A stretch of 7,597 nt of DNA, from assembly GCA_934630445.1 (NCBI GenBank), contig CAKTWY010000118.1, positions 1-7,597 of the forward strand. The letters run 5' to 3'. The translations under genes and the position numbers were made by a program. This DNA comes from an uncultured Eubacteriales bacterium (GTDB taxonomy: Bacteria > Bacillota > Clostridia > Oscillospirales > Butyricicoccaceae). Below are positions 1 to 6,365 of the stretch, piece after piece. The notes under the pieces are model-generated. The model saw only the letters and a list, made by a program, of their open reading frames with translations, was not told the origin of the DNA and made no database searches. Numbering within the stretch: the first letter of the stretch is position 1; the number at the start of each line of letters is the position of its first letter.

Positions 1-830
1 ATGACGCGTGCGTCCTGGATGCCGCCCTGTTCCTTGCGCGGCAGCGAGGCGACGACGCGCGCCGCGCTTTCCGGCGCGAAATCGCCTTCGAGCACCGTGA
101 CCGCGCATGGACGGGGAACGATGGCCTTCGGCGCGGCCATTACGCCCGGGCGCACGCTTGCCATCTGCGGGCGGCACGCCGGCGTGGAAATCGTCGCCAT
201 CAGGTTCCCGCCGAAGGCAGGCCGCGTCTGGAGAAGGAGGCCTGTTTCCGGGTCGATAGAGAGCTTTGTGCAGTCGGCCGTCAGGCCGGTTCTGAGCCGC
301 GCCGCGGTGCGCGGCGCAAGCGAACGGCCGAGCGACGTCGCCCCGATGAGCAGAATTTCCGGGCGCTCGGCCTTCACAGCCGCGCATAAAAAGGCGGTGA
401 GCGCCGCTTCGCATGCAGGCGATACAGCGCTGCTGCGCGCGCAGAGCACGCGGTCCGCACCGCACCCGGCAAGCGTATCGAGCGCGTCCTCTTCCGCCGG
501 GCCGCCCGCCACGGCGATGAGGGAAACGCCTTTTTCATCCGCGAGCGCGCGCCCAGCGCACAAAAGCTCATAGGCGACGGGAACGAACGCGCCGTTTCTG
601 ACTTCGCAGAAGACCATGATGCCACGGTAGGACGCCGTATCCGCGCGCACGTCCTTTTCCGGCAGGGAAAGGGCGCCCAGCGCGCACGCATCGACACACA
701 CGCCGCACAGAACGCAGGCGTCCGAGACGGCGATCTTTCCACCGCTCAGGGAGAGCGCGCCTGCTGCGCAGGCGCTTTGGCACACGCCGCAGCCCACGCA
801 GAGACTGTGGTTTATTTGAAGCTCTGCCAC
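1..830 (-). CDS. etfA: Electron transfer flavoprotein alpha subunit with N-terminal 2x[4Fe-4S] ferredoxin domain (partial, C-terminus off the left edge)
   Basis: This is the alpha subunit of a cytoplasmic electron transfer flavoprotein that pairs with the EtfB encoded just upstream. The first 276 residues are visible. Residues 11-21 (CVGCGVCQSAC) and 39-49 (CVLCGVCVDAC) are two CxxCxxCxxxC motifs, predicting two [4Fe-4S] clusters. The usual proline after the last cysteine is alanine in both. From about residue 68 the EtfA N-terminal domain follows, with LIGATSLGRSLAPR at 161-174, TGLTADCT at 181-188, RPAFGGN at 203-209 and RPQMASVRPG at 220-229. The C-terminal FAD-binding domain lies beyond position 1. 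The start is GTG at 828-830: it is the only plausible start before the first cluster, and GGGAGGTG sits 5 nt upstream. It overlaps the etfB end by 19 nt, so translation is probably coupled. In known Ldh/EtfAB and caffeyl-CoA reductase complexes, an EtfA with such a domain exchanges electrons with ferredoxin. The partner and substrate here are inferred. Confidence 0.95.
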   Translation of the reverse strand, partial: MAELQINHSLCVGCGVCQSACAAGALSLSGGKIAVSDACVLCGVCVDACALGALSLPEKDVRADTASYRGIMVFCEVRNGAFVPVAYELLCAGRALADEKGVSLIAVAGGPAEEDALDTLAGCGADRVLCARSSAVSPACEAALTAFLCAAVKAERPEILLIGATSLGRSLAPRTAARLRTGLTADCTKLSIDPETGLLLQTRPAFGGNLMATISTPACRPQMASVRPGVMAAPKAIVPRPCAVTVLEGDFAPESAARVVASLPRKEQGGIQDARV

Positions 831-1609
831 GGTAGCACCTCCCGGATGAGTGATTTCAGCGCGCGCGCCTGCTCGGCGCTTGTGCCGGCGATCTGTTCCG
901 CCTCCCGCTCACGCGGCGGCGTGTAGACGCGCACGACCTGCGTCGGTGAGCCGTCCAGCCCGCAGCGCGCGCGCTCGGCACCGAGCGCGTCGGCGGTGAG
1001 CGTTTCGACCGGACCTGTGCGCGAAAAGCGAATGCCCGGGATGGATGGAAGGCGCGGCAGATTGATCTCGCGCGTCACCGTGATTACGGCGGGGAGCGGC
1101 ACCACGACCAGCTCCTCGCCCGCGTCTGTGATCCGGCAGCAGAGAAGGCGCGTTTCGGACGCGTCCTTGATCTCACACACGTCGCACACGTGCGGGATAC
1201 CTAGGTGTTCGGCAAGCTCCGGTCCGATCTGCGCGGTATCGCCGTCGACAGCCATTTTACCGCAGAGGATGAGATCGGCCTCGCCCAGGCGCCGCACGCC
1301 GAGCGACAGGGCATAGGCCGTCGCGAGTGTGTCCGACCCTGCAAAGGCGCGGTCCGAGAGGAGAAGCGCGCGGTCCGCGCCGCGCCCGAGCGCATCGCGC
1401 AGCATTCCTTCCGCCGCAGGGATGCCCATTGTCAGCGCGCTGACCGTGCCGCCGAAGCGCTCCTTAAGCGTGACGGCCAGCTCCAGCGCATGGCTGTCAA
1501 AGGGATTGGTGACCGACTGCCTGCCGTCGCGCAGGATCGTTTTCGTCACCGGATCGAGGCGCACTTCCGTTGTCGCAGGCACCTGCTTTAAGCAGACGAT
1601 GAGGTTCAT
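812..1609 (-). CDS. etfB: Electron transfer flavoprotein beta subunit (bifurcating/confurcating type)
   Basis: A 265-residue EtfB, a normal length for the family. It opens with the typical MNLIVCLKQVP and carries NPFD at 35-38. The strongly conserved DGDTAQIGPE stands at 122-131, within the nucleotide-binding part of the subunit. In Etf complexes that bifurcate electrons, this region binds the flavin that exchanges electrons with NAD(H). With EtfA it should pass electrons between NAD(H), ferredoxin and the flavin dehydrogenase encoded upstream. The ATG at 1607-1609 overlaps the TGA of the dehydrogenase gene (ATGA, 4 nt), with AAAGGGGG 7 nt upstream of the start. The gene ends at TAA 812-814, inside etfA. 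The family is clear. Assignment to the bifurcating group rests on this motif, the ferredoxin domain of EtfA and the dehydrogenase partner, not on a phylogeny. Confidence 0.95.
   Translation of the reverse strand: MNLIVCLKQVPATTEVRLDPVTKTILRDGRQSVTNPFDSHALELAVTLKERFGGTVSALTMGIPAAEGMLRDALGRGADRALLLSDRAFAGSDTLATAYALSLGVRRLGEADLILCGKMAVDGDTAQIGPELAEHLGIPHVCDVCEIKDASETRLLCCRITDAGEELVVVPLPAVITVTREINLPRLPSIPGIRFSRTGPVETLTADALGAERARCGLDGSPTQVVRVYTPPREREAEQIAGTSAEQARALKSLIREVLPWQSFK
836..843 (-). promoter_or_regulatory. Ribosome binding site that fixes the etfA GTG start
   Basis: Read on the minus strand the sequence is GGGAGGTG, 5 nt before the GTG at 830. It lies inside the last codons of etfB. It supports a non-ATG start that keeps the ferredoxin domain; a later start would delete the cluster cysteines. 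Confidence 0.75.
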
Positions 1610-3189
1610 ACGCCATCCCCCTTTCCGGCAAAGAGATTCCCACGGCCGAGAAGGCCCTTCGGGTCGAGCTGCGCCTTGAGCGCGGCCATTTCCGCCACAT
1701 GCGCGTCGCCGTACATCAGGCGCAGAAAGGGCGCTTTGATCTTTCCAACGCCGTGCTCGGCGGAGACCGCGCCGCCATACGCCGCGGCAAGCTGTGCCCA
1801 GCGCGCGTGCAGTGCCTTGCCTTTATGATATTCCGCCTCCGAGCGGGGGAGAATGTTGACGTGCAGGTGGTTCGCGCCGATATGCCCCCAGATGGCGGAC
1901 TCGAGTTCCTCCTCGCGCAGGCCGTCGCGGTAGGCGCGCATCATGTCTTCCAGGTGCGCGTCCGGCACGGAGAGATCGGTGCCGAGTTTGGTGATGACGC
2001 TGTTTTTGCGCCGGCGCTCGTCGATGAGCATGTTGACGCTTTCCGGGATCGCGTGGCGGAAAAAGCTGAGCTGCGCCAGGTCTGCCGCCGTGCGCGCGAC
2101 CCAGCTTGCGCGCTCGTCGCCGCCGCATGCGTTCATCAGCGCACCGATGCGCTCAAGCAGAGAAAATGCCCCCTCTTCGCTCTGAGCGTGCAGTTCGATA
2201 CTCACCACCGCGCGCATCTCCGGGTCAGTCGGCTGCAGGGAGGAGAAGGCCGGGTGTTCGGCCTTCTGCCGGCGGAGGATGGCCATGGCGTCGGCGTCAA
2301 AAAACTCGATGGCCGCAAGGCCGCTCCGATCCTCCCGCACACGGGCAACAAACGAAAGCGCGTCCTCTTCACGCGCGAAAAAGCAGTTGACGCCCCAGAT
2401 GACCGGCGGGAGCGGACGCAGACGCAGGGTGAGCGATGTGATCGCGCCGAGCGTTCCGTCCGATCCTAAAAACAGGTCGAGCGCGTCCATGCCGGGCGCG
2501 ATATAATAGCCGGAGGCGTTTTTCGTGTCCGGCATGCGGTAGCCCGGCAGGGTGAGCGTATATTCGCGCGCACTGTCCGTCGTAAGGGTGAGCGTGCGCC
2601 CGGCCGCCGCGCACGCGCCGCGCACGAGCGTGAGCCGGTCGCCGTCCGGCAGGACGACGCGTGCCCGCTCGACGTGAGCGCGCATCGCGCCGTATAAAAA
2701 ACTGCGCGCGCCGGACGCGTTGCAGGCGGCCATGCCGCCGAGCGAAGCGGTCGCCTCCGTCGGATCGGGCGGGAAGAACTGCTGCGGAGCTTTTTCAAAT
2801 TCGCGCAGCGCCGCTTCCGACGCGGGAGAAAAGGCGCCTGTTTCAAAGTGCTTTTCTTCGAGAAATTTGCGCAGCTTTAACAGCGTCAGTCCTGGCTCGA
2901 CCGTCACCAGAAAGGCGCCGTCCGGCGCTTTTTCCAGGCTGAGCACGCGGTCCATGCGCGACAGATTCATGATATGCCCGCCGAAAGGTACCGCCGCCGC
3001 GGCAAGGCCCGTACGCGCGCCCTGGATGGTGACAGGTGTGCCGGCGTTGTAAAGCATGTGCATCAGCCCGGCAACCTCATCCTCCGACCGGGGGAAGGAA
3101 ATACTCTCCGCATAGCCTGAGGTGCGCGACTCGTCGTGCAGATAGTCGAGGTAGTCGTCGCAAAACGGCTGCGGTTTGAAAACGGACAA
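1606..3189 (-). CDS. FAD-linked 2-hydroxyacid dehydrogenase, GlcD/LctD type (VAO/PCMH fold)
   Basis: A flavoprotein that probably oxidises a 2-hydroxyacid (lactate, glycolate or a relative) and passes electrons to the EtfAB encoded behind it. With the TTG start it is 527 residues. The PCMH-type FAD domain shows the pyrophosphate loop QGARTGLAAAAVPFGG at 56-71, the stretch from FPPDPTEA to NASGARS at 139-163, and FLGSDGTLG at 240-248. The C-terminal FAD-oxidase domain shows GHIGANHLHVN at 435-445, the counterpart of the metal/substrate site HxGDGNxH of GlcD and LctD, and EHGVGK at 478-483. The start chosen is TTG at 3187-3189 because AGAGGTGA lies 5 nt upstream. An in-frame GTG at 3265-3267 would add 26 residues but has no Shine-Dalgarno and the added part looks like leader sequence. 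It is the first gene of the leftward operon, joined to etfB by ATGA. No GlcE, GlcF or permease is visible, which fits an Etf-linked enzyme. The exact substrate is unknown. Confidence 0.88.
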   Translation of the reverse strand: MSVFKPQPFCDDYLDYLHDESRTSGYAESISFPRSEDEVAGLMHMLYNAGTPVTIQGARTGLAAAAVPFGGHIMNLSRMDRVLSLEKAPDGAFLVTVEPGLTLLKLRKFLEEKHFETGAFSPASEAALREFEKAPQQFFPPDPTEATASLGGMAACNASGARSFLYGAMRAHVERARVVLPDGDRLTLVRGACAAAGRTLTLTTDSAREYTLTLPGYRMPDTKNASGYYIAPGMDALDLFLGSDGTLGAITSLTLRLRPLPPVIWGVNCFFAREEDALSFVARVREDRSGLAAIEFFDADAMAILRRQKAEHPAFSSLQPTDPEMRAVVSIELHAQSEEGAFSLLERIGALMNACGGDERASWVARTAADLAQLSFFRHAIPESVNMLIDERRRKNSVITKLGTDLSVPDAHLEDMMRAYRDGLREEELESAIWGHIGANHLHVNILPRSEAEYHKGKALHARWAQLAAAYGGAVSAEHGVGKIKAPFLRLMYGDAHVAEMAALKAQLDPKGLLGRGNLFAGKGDGV

Positions 3190-3194
3190 GAAAA

Positions 3195-3202
3195 TCACCT
3201 CT
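3195..3202 (-). promoter_or_regulatory. Ribosome binding site that fixes the TTG start of the FAD dehydrogenase
   Basis: The minus-strand sequence AGAGGTGA ends 5 nt before TTG 3189-3187. It also contains an in-frame GTG, which is less likely to be the start because it is part of the site itself. Confidence 0.7.
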
Positions 3203-3247
3203 GCGGAATTGTTAAAATGAAGGATTTGAAAATCAAAATTGCAAAAT

Positions 3248-3259
3248 CCAGGCGCCTGG
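3248..3259. promoter_or_regulatory. Perfect 12-bp palindrome, candidate operator
   Basis: CCAGGCGCCTGG is a perfect dyad that ends 1 nt before the -35 box of the rightward promoter and lies in the predicted leader of the leftward transcript. Its GC-rich nature stands out in an AT-rich region. A regulator bound here could touch RNA polymerase at the rightward promoter and block the leftward transcript. It is not followed by a T tract, so it is not a convincing terminator. Function is inferred from position alone. Confidence 0.35.
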
Positions 3260-3260
3260 C

Positions 3261-3290
3261 TTGACACGGGTGCCCGGAAGGCTGTATTAT
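3261..3290 (+). promoter_or_regulatory. Sigma-A type promoter for the gcvPA-like operon
   Basis: TTGACA at 3261-3266 (perfect -35 consensus) and TATTAT at 3285-3290 are separated by 18 bp. The predicted transcript start is near 3297, giving a leader of about 90 nt before the ATG at 3386. The leader is very AT-rich and shows no riboswitch that I can recognise. Confidence 0.65.
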
Positions 3291-3309
3291 TATCAATATA
3301 ACATGATAA
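3290..3309. promoter_or_regulatory. Dyad TTATCA-N8-TGATAA across the core of both promoters, candidate operator
   Basis: Two perfect 6-bp arms (3290-3295 and 3304-3309) flank an 8-bp AT-rich centre. The site covers the last base of the rightward -10, its predicted transcript start, and the whole -10 of the leftward promoter. A dimeric regulator here would be placed to repress both operons at once. The region is AT-rich, so a chance dyad cannot be excluded. Confidence 0.35.
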
Positions 3310-3323
3310 AATTTAATGTGCAA
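3295..3323 (-). promoter_or_regulatory. Extended -10 promoter for the FAD dehydrogenase-etfBA operon
   Basis: On the minus strand, TTGCAC (3323-3318) and TATATT (3300-3295) are separated by 17 bp, and the -10 is preceded by TGT, giving an extended TGn -10. Transcription should start near 3288, about 100 nt before the TTG start codon. The promoter points toward the rightward promoter, with only 4 nt between the two -10 boxes. Confidence 0.55.
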
Positions 3324-3385
3324 GAGATTATTCTTTTAATTGTTCTATTCGATGAAATAATTTGCCAAGAAAGCGAGGAACGAAT

Positions 3386-4798
3386 ATGGGCGGCAGACGC
3401 GTTTACCCATATATCCCCAATTCCGTACCGGAGATCAAGCGCGAGATGATGGACTACGTCGGCGTGTCCGACGAGATGGAGCTATATGAAGAGATTCCGC
3501 AGGAGCTGCGCTATCCAGGCCTTCTGGATCTGCCGCCCGCGATCGCGGATGAGCAGTCGATCAAGCGTCATGTCGAGCGCATCCTCTCCAAAAACCGCAA
3601 CTGCGAGGAGATGATCAGCTTCCTCGGCGCGGGATGCGCGCAGCACTACACGCCCGCCGTGTGCGCTGAGGTCATGTCGCGGGGGGAGTTTCTCACCTCC
3701 TACAGTTCTGACGCGTACGGCGACCACGGCAAATACCAGGCGCTTTTTGAGTATCAGTCGCTGATCTGCGCCCTGACGGGTATGGAGTTCACGACATTCC
3801 CCTGCCACGACGGGGCGCAGGCCGCCGCGAGCGCCCTTTCCATGGCCAACCGCATCACGGGCCGGCCGCGCGTGCTGCTGCCGTGCTCGATGAGCCCGCA
3901 GATCGTTCCGGCCGTGAAGAACTACCTCAACTCCGCACGGGCCGAAAAGCGCATGGAGATCGACTTTGTCGCCTATGACGCGGCGACCGGTCTGCTGGAC
4001 CTTGACGACCTGCGCGCCAAGCTCGGGCCGGACGTCGCGGCGGTATATATCGAAAATCCCACGTACTTCGGCGCGTTTGAGGAAAACGCGCGCGAGATCG
4101 GCGTGCTCGCGCGCGGGGCGGGGGCGGAGTTCATCATCTACTGCGACCCGCTCACACTCGGCGCGGTGGAAGCGCCGGCAAATCTCGGCGCGACCATCGC
4201 CATCGGAGACCTGCATCCGCTTGGCCTGCAGCTTGCCGCGGGCGGCGCGCATGCCGGCTTTATCACCGTGCACGACGATATGAAGTACATGGGGGAAATG
4301 AAAGAGTGCGTTTTCGGCATGGTCGAGACGATCTGCCCGAATGAATACGGCTTTACCAAAAACCTGCAGGAGCGCACACAGTTTGCAAGCCGCGAAAAGG
4401 CCAAGGAATTCACCGGCACGCAGAGCAACTTCTGGGCGTATCCGGTCGCGTGCTACCTTTCCCTGATGGGGCCGCGCGGCATGGAGGAGATCTGCGAGCG
4501 GATCATGACGGGCGCGCAGTATGCCGCAAAGCGGCTTACGGCCCTCAGCGGAGTGAAGCTGCGCTTCAGCGCCCCGTTTTTTGAAGAGTTTGTACTCGAT
4601 TTTTCAGAAACCGGAAAAAGCGTCGCCGAGATTAATGAAGCGCTCCTCACATACGGCATTTTCGGCGGGCTCGACCTCGGCGCGGACTTCCCGGCGCTTC
4701 AGGGCTCGGCACTCTACTGCGTGACAGAGGTCATCGGCAAAGAGGAGATCGGCGCGCTCGTCGGCGCGCTGGAAGCGATCTTAAAGGAGGGCAGATAA
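3386..4798 (+). CDS. Divergent glycine dehydrogenase (decarboxylating) subunit 1-like protein, GcvPA family
   Basis: A 470-residue protein of the GcvPA family, the non-PLP-lysine half of two-subunit P-protein, which forms the active site together with the GcvPB-like product of the next gene. Family signatures kept are YIPNS at 9-13, FLGAG at 79-83 with HY at 87-88, QALFEYQSLICALTGME at 118-134, DPLTLG at 254-259, REKA at 336-339 and FFEEFVLDF at 398-406. Several near-invariant stretches have changed. The usual TPYQPEISQGT is SSDAYGDHGKY (107-117), and the usual REKATSNICT continues as REKAKEFTGTQS (336-347). So the fold is safe but the substrate may not be glycine. The ATG at 3386 is preferred over an upstream in-frame TTG at 3362 because GAGGAA lies 5 nt before it and the homologous N-terminus begins there. 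The gene ends with AAAGGAGG, the ribosome site of the next gene, and 1 nt separates the two. Length is slightly above the usual 440-450. Confidence 0.88.
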   Translation: MGGRRVYPYIPNSVPEIKREMMDYVGVSDEMELYEEIPQELRYPGLLDLPPAIADEQSIKRHVERILSKNRNCEEMISFLGAGCAQHYTPAVCAEVMSRGEFLTSYSSDAYGDHGKYQALFEYQSLICALTGMEFTTFPCHDGAQAAASALSMANRITGRPRVLLPCSMSPQIVPAVKNYLNSARAEKRMEIDFVAYDAATGLLDLDDLRAKLGPDVAAVYIENPTYFGAFEENAREIGVLARGAGAEFIIYCDPLTLGAVEAPANLGATIAIGDLHPLGLQLAAGGAHAGFITVHDDMKYMGEMKECVFGMVETICPNEYGFTKNLQERTQFASREKAKEFTGTQSNFWAYPVACYLSLMGPRGMEEICERIMTGAQYAAKRLTALSGVKLRFSAPFFEEFVLDFSETGKSVAEINEALLTYGIFGGLDLGADFPALQGSALYCVTEVIGKEEIGALVGALEAILKEGR

Positions 4799-4799
4799 G

Positions 4800-6365
4800 A
4801 TGCGGCGCGATTACAACACCTTTCTTCGCGACTATCATCAGGCGCGGTGGAACGAAGAGCTGATTTTTGATCTGAGCGTTCCGGGACAGCGCGGTATTCT
4901 CGTGCCGGAGCCAGACGAGGAGATGGCCGCTGCCGTCGGGCGCGGAAGCGACGCGATCCCGGCAAAGCTGCGCCGCAAAAAGGCGCCCGAGCTGCCCGAG
5001 GTGCACCAGATGCGCGTCAATCGCCATTTTCTGCGCCTGTCTCAGGAGACGCTCAGCGCCGACACGACGCCGGATATCAGCGAGGGCACCTGCACGATGA
5101 AGTACTGCCCCCGGGTGCAGGAGCATATCGCCGCGCGAAACCCCGATATCACGGCGGTGCATCCGCTCCAGCCGGAGAGCACGCTGCAGGGCATTCTCGA
5201 GATTTACTATAAGACAGAGGCGCTTTTGAAGGAAATTTCCGGTCTGGACGCATTTTCCTTCCAGCCGGGCGGCGGCTCGGCCGCGTGCTACGCGGGCGCG
5301 TGCGTGGCGCGCGCATATCACGCCAAGCGGGGCGACACGGCGCGCGATGAGATCATCACCACCATGTTCTCCCACCCGTGCGACGCAGCCGCGCCCGCGA
5401 CCGCGGGCTACAAGGTCATCACCCTCATGCCGAATGAGAACGGATATCCCGACCTCGAGGCGATGAAGAGCGTCCTTTCCGCGCGCACGGCCGCGATTTT
5501 CATTACAAACCCGGAGGACACCGGCCTTTTTAATCCCAATATCCGCGATTTTGTCGACGCGGCGCACGCGGTCGGCGCGCTTGCCTATTACGATCAGGCC
5601 AACGTCAACGGCATCCTCGGCATCACGCGCGCGCGGGAGGCGGGCTTCGACATGCTGCATTATAACCTGCACAAGACGTTCTCCGCCCCGCACGGCGGCA
5701 GGGGGCCGGGCTGCGGCGCGCTGGGCGCGCGCGAATTTTTAAAACCGTTCCTGCCCGTGCCGCGCGTGACGTTCGACGGCGCGCATTATGCCTTAGAGCG
5801 CAATGCGCCGGATGCCGTCGGCAATATCCGCCAGTTTTTTGGCAATGCGGGCGTGGTGCTGCGCACTTATATGTGGATCATGCAGATGGGTGCCGAGGGT
5901 CTGCGCGAGGCGGCAGTGTGCTCGGTGCTGAACAACCAGTACCTGATGAAGCGCCTTTGCGAGATCCCAGGTATCAGCGTGTGGTACGCGCCGGGCAAGC
6001 GCCGTATCGAGCAGGTGCGCTACAGCTTTGAAAAGCTCAAGGAGGACACGGGCCTCGGCACGGATGACTTAAGCCGCCGCCTCGCGGATTTCGGCCTGGA
6101 GACGTATCATCAGTCGCACCATCCCTTCGTTGTGCCGGAGCCGTTTACGCTCGAGCCGTGCGAGTCGTATTCCAAGGACGATCTGGACGAATATGTCGCG
6201 GTCTTCCGGGAGCTTTCGCGCGAGGCATATGAACAGCCGGAGCTCATCCGCACTGCGCCGCATAACGCGGCCATCCACAGGATGGTGCGTGAGGAGATCG
6301 AGGAATACGAATTTGTTGCGGCCACCTATCAGCAGTGGAAGCGCCGCTACGGTGCGGAAAAATGA
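4800..6365 (+). CDS. Divergent glycine dehydrogenase (decarboxylating) subunit 2-like protein, GcvPB family, PLP-dependent
   Basis: A 521-residue PLP enzyme of the GcvPB family, somewhat longer than the usual 480-490. The PLP lysine is K292 in NLHKTFSAPHGG (289-300), and the cofactor-contacting aspartate is D265 in YYDQAN (263-268). Other family marks are GTCTMKY at 96-102, HPLQPES at 121-127, TNPEDTGLF at 236-244 and APHN at 486-489. Active-site segments differ from true glycine decarboxylase: QPAAGAHGE (or QPNAGAQGE) is QPGGGSAAC (155-163), and HGTNPAS is HPCDAAA (192-198). A C-terminal tail rich in E, Y, K and R (about 496-521) extends past the usual end. True GcvPAB decarboxylates glycine and loads aminomethyl on GcvH. 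Here neither GcvH nor GcvT is in the window, so a related decarboxylation or aldol-type reaction on another amino acid is possible. AAAGGAGG at 4783-4790 precedes the ATG by 9 nt. The TGA overlaps the next gene's ATG. Confidence 0.88.
   Translation: MRRDYNTFLRDYHQARWNEELIFDLSVPGQRGILVPEPDEEMAAAVGRGSDAIPAKLRRKKAPELPEVHQMRVNRHFLRLSQETLSADTTPDISEGTCTMKYCPRVQEHIAARNPDITAVHPLQPESTLQGILEIYYKTEALLKEISGLDAFSFQPGGGSAACYAGACVARAYHAKRGDTARDEIITTMFSHPCDAAAPATAGYKVITLMPNENGYPDLEAMKSVLSARTAAIFITNPEDTGLFNPNIRDFVDAAHAVGALAYYDQANVNGILGITRAREAGFDMLHYNLHKTFSAPHGGRGPGCGALGAREFLKPFLPVPRVTFDGAHYALERNAPDAVGNIRQFFGNAGVVLRTYMWIMQMGAEGLREAAVCSVLNNQYLMKRLCEIPGISVWYAPGKRRIEQVRYSFEKLKEDTGLGTDDLSRRLADFGLETYHQSHHPFVVPEPFTLEPCESYSKDDLDEYVAVFRELSREAYEQPELIRTAPHNAAIHRMVREEIEEYEFVAATYQQWKRRYGAEK

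Noticed and set aside
1..573. 190-codon open frame on the plus strand opposite etfA
   Set aside because: It is antisense to a clear EtfA reading frame with two ferredoxin motifs. Low-complexity S/A/R composition is typical of GC-rich shadow frames.
1699..2469. 256-codon open frame on the plus strand
   Set aside because: Antisense to the FAD dehydrogenase. No motifs.
3297..3385. Glycine riboswitch in the leader of the gcvPA-like gene
   Set aside because: The leader is only about 90 nt and AT-rich. I see none of the conserved GC-rich helices or core bases of the glycine aptamer.
3261..3449. 62-codon open frame on the plus strand across the control region
   Set aside because: It covers both promoters and overlaps the real gene start. 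No ribosome site and no similarity that I can see.
3482..4273. 263-codon open frame on the minus strand
   Set aside because: Antisense to the GcvPA-like gene, Arg/Ala/Val-rich, no recognisable domain.
4731..5693. 320-codon open frame on the minus strand
   Set aside because: Long, but fully antisense to the GcvPB-like gene with its PLP site. It has shadow-like composition and no family motif.
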